From the IMG/VR virus record IMGVR_UViG_3300005582_000063, positions 1 to 30,371 of that record: a DNA stretch of 30,371 bases, one strand, 5' to 3'. Every line of letters starts with the position of its first letter. Positions within the stretch are counted from its first letter, which is position 1. This DNA comes from a virus. The notes under the pieces are model-generated. The model was not told the origin of the DNA. It did not search any database and worked only from the letters and a program-made list of their open reading frames with translations. This document shows, in pieces, positions 1 through 6,102 of the stretch. The translations under genes and the position numbers were made by a program.

Positions 1-2
1 AC

Positions 3-1175
3 ACAGCTGGCAGCCCAATGGACAACATGAAAGATGTTGCCCAAGCGTTCGAAAAGCGTATCCACGCTCTACGTCGCGTTAATGGTGGAGATGGAGAACA
101 ACATATTGTTGCATCTATCGCTACCCAATACCCAGAAGATCGCACCCTTACTCAGGATGCAGAATCAAACTGGGCAAAAGTCCAAGCCGTAACAGGCCCA
201 GAAGCACTTGTTGCATCTGGTGGACACTCAACCCCATTCGAAGTTAAGTACGACATCTTCGGTATTGGAACAACAGCTCGTCCACTTCGTGATGCGCTAC
301 CTAAGTTCCAAGCTGATCGTGGCGGTATTCGCTTCGTAACACCACCAGTTCTTAGCTCATACGCTAACGCTGTTGGTATTTGGACCGCAGCAAACGACTC
401 AGCAGAAACACCAAACCCAGCTGCAAAGCTTAGTTTGACTGTAACCGCTGCAGGAGAAAACACTGTTGCAACCGATGCTGTAACTCTACAGTTGCAGTTC
501 GGTAACTTGATGACTCGTGCTTATCCAGAACTAATCGCTCGCCACAATGAGCTTGGTTTGATTCAGCACGCTCGTGAAGCAGAAGGACAAATTTTGACTC
601 GCCTAACCGCTTTGTCAACAGCTGTAACTTCAACTTCACTAATCGGTGTAGCTCGTGACTTCCTAGTACAACTAGGTCGTGCAGCAGCTAACTACCGTGG
701 TCGTCATCGCCTAGAGGCAGATGCTCCACTTCGCGTCATTGCTCCAGCATGGATCAAGGATGCAATGGTGGCAGATCTTGCTATCGCAGCACCTGGTGAC
801 AACACCCTTAATGCCGCTGCAGAGATCGATGGTTACATCGCTTCTCGCAACATCAACATCACCTACCACATCGATGATTTCACCGATTCACAAGGTGCAG
901 CTGCAATGAACGAGTTCGCAGACACATTCGTCTGGTACATGTTCGCAGAAGGAACATTCTTGTTCCTTGATGGCGGAACCTTGGATCTCGGAGTTATCCG
1001 TGATTCCACCCTTGTTGGAACCAACGACTACAAGATGTTCGTTGAAACCTTCGAAGGCGTTGCAAAGGTTGGCGTTGAGTCACTCAAGGTCACATCAACC
1101 ATCTCTGTTAACGGTGTAGCAGCAGCTCTCCGTGATACAACAGGTGGCGCAACAGCTGCGGCAATCGAATACTAA
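3..1175 (+). CDS. Major capsid protein (hexamer-type), 5' end outside window
   Basis: Main shell subunit of the phage head. The frame is open to the first base of the window and the first ATG (18) has no ribosome binding site before it, so the true start lies upstream and the N-terminus is missing. About 390 residues are visible. The stretch with RGGIRFVTPP, the LQFGNL/HAREAE region and the YRGRHRLEADAPLRVIAPAW region resemble actinophage HK97-fold capsid proteins that are often paired with a second capsid-like gene. All 15 Phe codons are TTC, as expected for a very highly expressed gene in this AT-rich genome. The next gene follows after 70 nt and also looks capsid-related. The capsid assignment is strong; the hexamer label is inference from the pairing and the codon bias. 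Confidence 0.85.
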   Translation, partial: TAGSPMDNMKDVAQAFEKRIHALRRVNGGDGEQHIVASIATQYPEDRTLTQDAESNWAKVQAVTGPEALVASGGHSTPFEVKYDIFGIGTTARPLRDALPKFQADRGGIRFVTPPVLSSYANAVGIWTAANDSAETPNPAAKLSLTVTAAGENTVATDAVTLQLQFGNLMTRAYPELIARHNELGLIQHAREAEGQILTRLTALSTAVTSTSLIGVARDFLVQLGRAAANYRGRHRLEADAPLRVIAPAWIKDAMVADLAIAAPGDNTLNAAAEIDGYIASRNINITYHIDDFTDSQGAAAMNEFADTFVWYMFAEGTFLFLDGGTLDLGVIRDSTLVGTNDYKMFVETFEGVAKVGVESLKVTSTISVNGVAAALRDTTGGATAAAIEY

Positions 1176-1203
1176 AATTCGTTAGCCAAAGTAATTAAGT
1201 CAG

Positions 1204-1320
1204 AACCCGAGCAGACACTTAGAAAGAAACAGGAGATAACTAGAAATGGCGTTTAGAGGAATCTATCCAGCACCAGATTTGGTTCATGCACCTTGCGGAC
1301 TTCTAAGTGTCGCTCGGGTT
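1204..1320 (+). promoter_or_regulatory. 20-bp long-range RNA stem enclosing a ribosome binding site and start codon
   Basis: Bases 1204-1224 (start aacccgagc) pair with 1301-1320 (end gctcgggtt). There are 20 Watson-Crick pairs and one bulged A at 1213. The 76-nt loop (1225-1300) holds the AGGAG at 1231-1235 and the ATG at 1246. The left arm is intergenic; the right arm lies in codons for GLLSVARV of the downstream protein. Such a stem could limit ribosome loading or be an RNase III processing site. The pairing is seen directly; the function is inferred. Confidence 0.7.
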
Positions 1321-2124
1321 ATGACGCACACAGCAGCGAATTACGATGAGCGTTGGGTTCGTGGCTTTAGTTACGAATTTGATTCACAACCAGAAGTAGA
1401 AGTATTTACAGTAAATGATGCAGCTGCTAGTGCAGTTGTAGGAACATCAAATCTTCCTCAGTTTAAAGAATACGATCCTTTCTTTATTCAAGTAACAGAT
1501 ACCCGTTCATATTTTGGTATTAATGGTGAGGATCGTTTTGCAATTACTAGAAAGCAGTTAGAAGCAGCAACACAAAAGGCAATCGAGCTTGAACTTTGGG
1601 AAGGTAAAGCTGCAATTGCTGAAACAAACGGGAATGACTTTTTAAGGGAAACAGGAGTAGCAACCGTTGTAAATAGCGGTGCATTAGCTCCAGCAACAGC
1701 ACTTATGCTGTTAGAACAAGCGATTTCTTCATCACCAGCAGGAACAAACGGAGTCATTCATATGACCCGTGATGTTGCGTCGATCTTAGGATCACGTCTC
1801 ATCTATTCACCAGCTGATGGAGGAAAAACAGGTAAGGCAATGACACGCTTAGGTACAGAAGTAGTCATTGGTTCTGGTTACACAGGTGCTGGTCGTCTTA
1901 GCGACGCCAACACCACTGCGTCTGCTTCAAATAAGTGGATGTTTGCAACTGGTCCTGTTGACGTACACCTAAGCAAAATTGAGATTGTGAACGAAAATCT
2001 CGGTCAAGGTGCAACTGTAAGTACAAACACTAATGACTTAACAGTCAAAGCAGTTCGTGCAGCAGCGGTATACTTTGATCCAAGCATTTTCTACACAATT
2101 CGTCTAGCACTACCAACAACCTAG
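1246..2124 (+). CDS. Capsid-like protein, probable pentamer/minor capsid subunit
   Basis: A 292-residue protein directly downstream of the major capsid gene. It starts at ATG 1246, ten bases after AGGAG. The N-terminal GLLSVARV and RWVRGF segments, the central VIHMTRDVAS, and the LGTEVVIGSGYTGAG...FATGPVDVHLSKIEIV region near residues 200-250 resemble the second capsid-type protein of some actinophages, called major capsid pentamer protein in phage annotation practice. Of its 13 Phe codons, 11 are TTT and 2 TTC, the opposite of the preceding gene, which fits a lower-copy protein. Its start region sits inside a 20-bp RNA stem. A head decoration or other minor capsid role is the alternative. 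Presence in the virion is likely; the exact position in the shell is inference. Confidence 0.6.
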   Translation: MAFRGIYPAPDLVHAPCGLLSVARVMTHTAANYDERWVRGFSYEFDSQPEVEVFTVNDAAASAVVGTSNLPQFKEYDPFFIQVTDTRSYFGINGEDRFAITRKQLEAATQKAIELELWEGKAAIAETNGNDFLRETGVATVVNSGALAPATALMLLEQAISSSPAGTNGVIHMTRDVASILGSRLIYSPADGGKTGKAMTRLGTEVVIGSGYTGAGRLSDANTTASASNKWMFATGPVDVHLSKIEIVNENLGQGATVSTNTNDLTVKAVRAAAVYFDPSIFYTIRLALPTT

Positions 2125-2151
2125 TAGAAATAAACAAAGGAGAACACTGGA

Positions 2152-3198
2152 ATGGCCACTCAGGACTATGCGGCTAGCGTCCAAGGTGTGGCGATCCGAG
2201 TCACCAGACTGGACGCCGCTGGAACCCTGCTCAATGGTGCAGGAGACAGCTACACAACCTCGGCGTTCCTCCGCACATCTTTCACCCCAGAATATGAAGA
2301 GGGTGACGAAATCGTTGAGAAGTCAGCAGACGGCACTGTATGCGTATCATACAAAGCCCCTGACACACTTAAGCGAATCACAATGGAACTCGCAATTTGC
2401 GAACCAGATACAGAACTTTCACAACTAATCTCTGGCGGTTTGTTGCTACGCAAGAACTTCGGTTCTTTCGCATCACCAAGCAATAAGTCAGTAGGTTGGG
2501 CCGCACCTTCCGTCGGCGATGATCCTTCAGGCAACGGCGTTGCCCTTGAAGTTTGGTCATTTGCTGTTGCAGATGGTCGTCGTGCCGCAACTAACCCATA
2601 CTTCCACTGGGTATTCCCATACGCAAAGCTTCGCCAAAGCGGAGACCGTGTAATTGAAAACGGAATGCTTGCAACCACATTTGAAGGTTACGGACTCGGA
2701 AACGTAACATTCGGTTCTGGTCTAGATGGTCGTTGGGAGTATCCAGTAGCTTCTGAGCGTTCATACTCATATGCACGCACAGACTGGGCACCTTCAGGTC
2801 TTAAAGGCTTCTATCGTTGGTTTAACAACTCCACAAAGGTTGTAAACAACAAAGCCTTAACATCTAACATTGCAACTCTTACTACAAGCACAGCACATGG
2901 CTATGAAGTAGGACAGAGCGTAACTGTGAGCGGTGTAGATTCTACATTCAACGGTACTTTCACAATTAGCGCTGTTCCAAGCACAACTACATTCCGCTAT
3001 GCCAAGACCGCTGGCGATGTTGCATCAGCAGCAGTAAGCCCAGTCGGTTCAGTACTTCGTAACCGTGGATACCTTGCAGTGACAGATTTTACCTCACAAG
3101 GGTCAACATCTTCATACAACGTTCCAGGTAACGAAGATTACAACGCAGATCTACCAGTTGACTTCATCATTGCGTCAACAGAGGATCCAAGCGCTTAA
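2152..3198 (+). CDS. Major tail protein (tail tube subunit) with inserted beta repeat
   Basis: A 348-residue tail tube subunit, preceded by AAAGGAG. The N-terminal part (about 1-200) has the look of an actinophage major tail protein: a charged EEGDEIVEKSADG loop, TLKRITMELAICEPDTEL, and NPYFHWVFPYAKLRQSGDRVIENG. Residues about 236-285 form one copy of the repeat seen in two downstream tail proteins (TLTTSTAHGYEVGQ, then FNGTFTISAVPSTTTFRYAK). It is probably a surface domain displayed along the tail. The C-terminus (DYNADLPVDFIIAST) resumes the tube-like sequence. Phe codons are 12 TTC to 4 TTT, consistent with high expression. A terminator-like hairpin follows 11 bases after the stop codon. 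Confidence 0.8.
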   Translation: MATQDYAASVQGVAIRVTRLDAAGTLLNGAGDSYTTSAFLRTSFTPEYEEGDEIVEKSADGTVCVSYKAPDTLKRITMELAICEPDTELSQLISGGLLLRKNFGSFASPSNKSVGWAAPSVGDDPSGNGVALEVWSFAVADGRRAATNPYFHWVFPYAKLRQSGDRVIENGMLATTFEGYGLGNVTFGSGLDGRWEYPVASERSYSYARTDWAPSGLKGFYRWFNNSTKVVNNKALTSNIATLTTSTAHGYEVGQSVTVSGVDSTFNGTFTISAVPSTTTFRYAKTAGDVASAAVSPVGSVLRNRGYLAVTDFTSQGSTSSYNVPGNEDYNADLPVDFIIASTEDPSA

Positions 3199-3209
3199 TT
3201 AATTTAGGA

Positions 3210-3259
3210 AAGGCGGGCATCGAGCCGATGGTTTTCAAACTACGGTTTGTGCCCGCCTT
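3210..3259 (+). terminator. Terminator-like hairpin after the tail tube gene
   Basis: A perfect 10-bp GC-rich stem, aaggcgggca (3210-3219) with tgcccgcctt (3250-3259). The 30-nt loop can form a weak inner helix. Only a short T-rich run (cttctta) follows, and the loop is long for a classical intrinsic terminator, so it may work partially or stabilise the upstream mRNA. The position, right after the highly expressed capsid and tube genes and before the neck genes, fits a step-down in expression. Confidence 0.6.
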
Positions 3260-3283
3260 CTTACTTAGAGACGAGGTGAAAGT

Positions 3284-4423
3284 ATGAGCAATCTTTGGGT
3301 AACACCAGAAGAGTTAGGCACATACACCAATTCTGATTACGCTTACGAAGCTTGTAAATCAGCCTCTTATCTTCTTTGGGGAATGTCTGGTCGCAAATAC
3401 AGCGGATTAACAACAGTAACAGAGCGTTATGTTTCTTCGTATGATCCATACCTACGCTCAGGTGGCTCAAGTCTTACCTATACACCAGTTTTAGTTGATG
3501 GAAACATTGTAAACATTGCTTCTGGTGGTTTTAATCGTTATGCAGACGATGACTTTCAAGGTGATGGAACATCAGCAAACTCTCGTGTCCGTCTTCGTGG
3601 TCGCAAGGTAGTTAAAGTACATACACTTCGTGATCTTGATGGAAATATTATTGAACCAAATAAGTATTATTTATCAGACCACTCAACAGTCCTTGGCGTG
3701 CCAGGAGCTGGCTGGTCCCCTTCTCAAGTAGAAGTTACATATACATACGGAACTCCACCTCCTACAGCTGGTCGTGCCGCTGCTCGTGTGCTCGCTACAG
3801 AGCTTGTAAAGCTTTATGAAGATGACGATACTTGCGCTCTTCCACAGAGAGTTACATCTATCTCTCGCCAAGGCGTCTCATACACATTACTTGATAATCA
3901 AGACTTTATTGACGAACTTAAGACTGGCATCTATGCCATTGATCTTTTTCTAAAAACAGTTAACCCTGATAAAGCCCGTGCTCGTGCTCGTGTCTTTAGC
4001 CCAGATCAGCCTCGTGCTCGTCGTATTACTGGTGCTTCTCCTCTGTATCCACTTAGTGCCTTTGATCTTTATGTAACTGCAGATGGAACATCTAATCTTT
4101 ATTATTTCTCAGAGATTAATGCAGACTTTCTTGATGGAAGCAATGCTTGGGTCATTCAAATAGATTTCTCTGACATCAATAGCAACACTACATCGACTAT
4201 TGCCAATGCTGGCACTATTGATAGAGTAGAAAATACAATAAGAGTAAGTGCAACATACAAGCAAGTATTAGATGTAATAGGACCTCGTGACCCAGGAATT
4301 ATGGATATGTATGCAGTACGTCCAAGCCTTGCAAATCCAGCAGTCAACGAGATTGTTCCGCTAGTTTCAGGTAATATTATTATGCAGCTCGGCGAACGAA
4401 CGATTCCAATTTATACTGTGTAA
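3284..4423 (+). CDS. Head-to-tail adaptor with extra C-terminal domain
   Basis: A 379-residue neck protein with a clear ribosome binding site (GAGGTGAAAGT) before ATG 3284. The first 60 residues (LWVTPEELGTYTNSDYAYEACK, then LLWGMSGRKYSG and a VTERYV motif) match the pattern of actinophage head-to-tail adaptor proteins of the gp6/gp15-like connector class. AARVLATELVKLYEDDDTCALPQRVTSI near 170-200 is also typical. From about residue 245 there is a further beta-rich stretch of about 130 residues (ADGTSNLYYFSEINADFLDG and onward to IPIYTV) that I do not recognise and that makes the protein clearly longer than usual adaptors. Position between tail tube and smaller neck genes supports the assignment. 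Confidence 0.7.
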   Translation: MSNLWVTPEELGTYTNSDYAYEACKSASYLLWGMSGRKYSGLTTVTERYVSSYDPYLRSGGSSLTYTPVLVDGNIVNIASGGFNRYADDDFQGDGTSANSRVRLRGRKVVKVHTLRDLDGNIIEPNKYYLSDHSTVLGVPGAGWSPSQVEVTYTYGTPPPTAGRAAARVLATELVKLYEDDDTCALPQRVTSISRQGVSYTLLDNQDFIDELKTGIYAIDLFLKTVNPDKARARARVFSPDQPRARRITGASPLYPLSAFDLYVTADGTSNLYYFSEINADFLDGSNAWVIQIDFSDINSNTTSTIANAGTIDRVENTIRVSATYKQVLDVIGPRDPGIMDMYAVRPSLANPAVNEIVPLVSGNIIMQLGERTIPIYTV

Positions 4424-4451
4424 CTAGAAATACTAAAAGACAAGAGGACAT

Positions 4452-4961
4452 ATGGGCTTAGATGTAAACACCGCAGCAGTATCTGCAGACGCTAAAAATC
4501 TAGCTAACTTAATGCAGTCTGTTTTAGATCAAGTAATTGTTCAATACACCTCATATAACATGCCTCTTCCTGGACGTCGCTATTGGACCTTAGGATCTCC
4601 TGCAGTTGATTGCGAGCAAGTTACTGTATCTATGTTGCAAATGTACTTAGGATCTCCAGGAGATGAAGCTACAGCTCCTCGTAGATGTAATGACCCTCGT
4701 TCTGTAACTTTACTTGTTCAAGTAGCTCGTGAAGTTCCTACAGTAGGACAAAATGGAAGAGCACCTTCAGGGGATGCAATTCAAGATGGTGCAGAAATTT
4801 CTGCATATGACGCATGGATTCTGTTAGATAGCGCTGCTGAATTAGACCGTTGGGAGACCAATGGTGGATTCGGTTTAGGTGTTATTGCAACAGTAGAAAC
4901 TAACTCTCCAGAGGGTGGGTTTCAAGTAGTAACTATGACTCTAACGTTGGCGGTTCCATAA
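4452..4961 (+). CDS. Head-tail completion (neck/stopper-type) protein
   Basis: A 169-residue protein starting at ATG 4452 after AAGAGGACAT. It has helical N-terminal residues (DAKNLANLMQSVLDQVIVQY), a central VDCEQVTVSMLQMYLGSPGDE, then LLVQVAREVPTV and DAWILLDSAAELDRW, ending in a beta-rich segment. This layout is common in the actinophage gene between the adaptor and the HK97 gp10-like protein, usually annotated as head-to-tail stopper or connector. The stop codon overlaps the next start by one base (TAATG), so the two are translationally coupled. The family call rests on pattern and gene order, not on a decisive motif; a tail terminator is possible. Confidence 0.5.
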   Translation: MGLDVNTAAVSADAKNLANLMQSVLDQVIVQYTSYNMPLPGRRYWTLGSPAVDCEQVTVSMLQMYLGSPGDEATAPRRCNDPRSVTLLVQVAREVPTVGQNGRAPSGDAIQDGAEISAYDAWILLDSAAELDRWETNGGFGLGVIATVETNSPEGGFQVVTMTLTLAVP

Positions 4962-5344
4962 TGGCTAGAGTTAAGTTCTACGAATCGGTTTTAGATAACT
5001 TCCTTAATAATCCAAATGGAGAAGTAGGGCAGTTTCTAAAAGGTAAAGGAAATGAAATTCTTACACTTGCCAAAGCAAAGGTGGGAGTAAGAACTGGAAG
5101 ACTCCGCAACTCTCTTCATATGAGACATATGAGAGATCCAAGGGGGCAATATATCTGGGTCGGATCGACTTTAGATTATGCATTAGCTCATCATGAAGGA
5201 ACTGCACCACGCACAATAACTCCAAAAAGTGGAAAAATGCTTCGCTTTGTTTCACGAGGACAAGTTGTGTACGCACATTCAGTGCAGCATCCAGGAACAA
5301 AAGCTAATCGTTATCTAAGTGAAGCTCTTAAAGCCAAGATATAA
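4961..5344 (+). CDS. HK97 gp10-like neck/tail-completion protein
   Basis: A 127-residue basic protein. The core VGVRTGRLRNSLHMRHMRD, followed by IWVGSTLDYALAHHEGTAPRTI, LRFVSRGQVVYAHSVQHPGTKANRYL and a C-terminal helix, is the characteristic layout of HK97 gp10-like neck proteins: TGxLRxSL, YAxxxHxGT, then HPGTKxxxYL. Members act at the head-tail joint or as tail terminators. It begins by one-base overlap with the upstream stop and is followed 28 nt later by the tail assembly chaperone. Length is normal for the family. Confidence 0.75.
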   Translation: MARVKFYESVLDNFLNNPNGEVGQFLKGKGNEILTLAKAKVGVRTGRLRNSLHMRHMRDPRGQYIWVGSTLDYALAHHEGTAPRTITPKSGKMLRFVSRGQVVYAHSVQHPGTKANRYLSEALKAKI

Positions 5345-5372
5345 TTATCACAACGACAGATAAGGAAAACTG

Positions 5373-5723
5373 ATGACAGCACGATTTAAAGATTTTGGAG
5401 CTGGTGGAGAACAAAACACCGAACCAATCTCGTTTAAGCTTCATGGTGAAGACTTTAATTGCGTAAAAAACCTACAAGGTAACGCTCTTCTAAGTCTTGT
5501 TGCAAAGGCTGGTAGTGGAAACGCTACAGACGCAGCAGACACCATTAAAGATATCTTTTCAAAAGCTCTTTTGCCAGAAAGCTATGAGCGATTTGCAAAG
5601 CTTATTGATGATAAGGAAAAGATTGTAACTGTAGAAACTCTAGGCGAAATTACCGCTTGGCTAGTAGAACAGTATTCAGGCCGCCCTATGCAGGGGCCAG
5701 AGCAATCGCAGAGTGGGCAGTAG
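5373..5723 (+). CDS. Tail assembly chaperone, short form (gpG-like)
   Basis: A 116-residue protein with ribosome binding site AAGGAAAAC before ATG 5373. It has an N-terminal ISFKLHGEDFNCVKNLQGNALLSLVAKAG segment and a helical remainder ending at a TAG inside the next reading frame. It lies immediately before the tape measure and its 3' end is overlapped by an open -1 frame, which is the standard arrangement of the siphovirus gpG/gpGT pair. These proteins chaperone the tape measure during tail assembly and are not in the virion. The assignment rests mainly on gene order and the frameshift arrangement. Confidence 0.8.
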   Translation: MTARFKDFGAGGEQNTEPISFKLHGEDFNCVKNLQGNALLSLVAKAGSGNATDAADTIKDIFSKALLPESYERFAKLIDDKEKIVTVETLGEITAWLVEQYSGRPMQGPEQSQSGQ

Positions 5724-5733
5724 ACCTCTGGCC
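5684..5733 (+). promoter_or_regulatory. Candidate -1 frameshift site with stimulatory hairpin
   Basis: The -1 frame is open from about 5615, while the zero frame ends at TAG 5721-5723. Two runs permit clean one-tRNA slippage: CCCT at 5684-5687 (CCU to CCC) and GGGG at 5693-5696 (GGG to GGG). A perfect 8-bp stem, ggccagag 5695-5702 with ctctggcc 5726-5733, starts 7 nt after the first candidate, which is the usual spacing. The second candidate overlaps the stem base. No canonical XXXYYYZ heptamer is seen. Confidence 0.6.
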
Positions 5734-6091
5734 TTATATAAATGGTAAAGCTTTAACTACTGGATTGAGATTGGAGAGTATGGATATGTCAGACATGTTA
5801 GATGTCCTTCATTACTATATGGAAACCGATTTTAATATGTCAAGTGCAGAGCAAGGCGAAGCCCGTGACAAAGTTAGAAGCATTATCTATAAAAGTCTAT
5901 ATAACAAAGAATATAGATTTAAACCTAACAGTAATAATTACTCTCAGACATCAGCAGATGGCTTTGAGCAGAATGTTTCTGTTTTTGACCCTGAAAAGGG
6001 ACCAACGAAGTCTTATATCCCACCAACGGACTTCAACCCAGACTCCGAAAAACCTTTCGGAGATGTATTAGATGCACCATTAGGTAGCTAG
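5696..6091 (+). CDS. Tail assembly chaperone, -1 frameshift extension (gpGT-like)
   Basis: This is the C-terminal part of the long chaperone form, reached by -1 ribosomal frameshifting near 5687-5696. The joined product from ATG 5373 would be about 239 residues. The segment begins ARAIAEWAVDLWPYINGKAL and is followed by MDMSDMLDVLHYYMETDF, a charged helical part, and a Pro/Asp-rich tail that ends at 6091, eleven bases before the tape measure. There is no convincing ribosome binding site or ATG at the start of the frame; the earliest in-frame candidate is a TTG at 5657. Expression by frameshift is therefore preferred over independent initiation. Low-level gpGT is known in phage lambda to bind the tape measure. 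Confidence 0.75.
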   Translation, partial: ARAIAEWAVDLWPYINGKALTTGLRLESMDMSDMLDVLHYYMETDFNMSSAEQGEARDKVRSIIYKSLYNKEYRFKPNSNNYSQTSADGFEQNVSVFDPEKGPTKSYIPPTDFNPDSEKPFGDVLDAPLGS

Positions 6092-6102
6092 GAGGTGATG
6101 GC

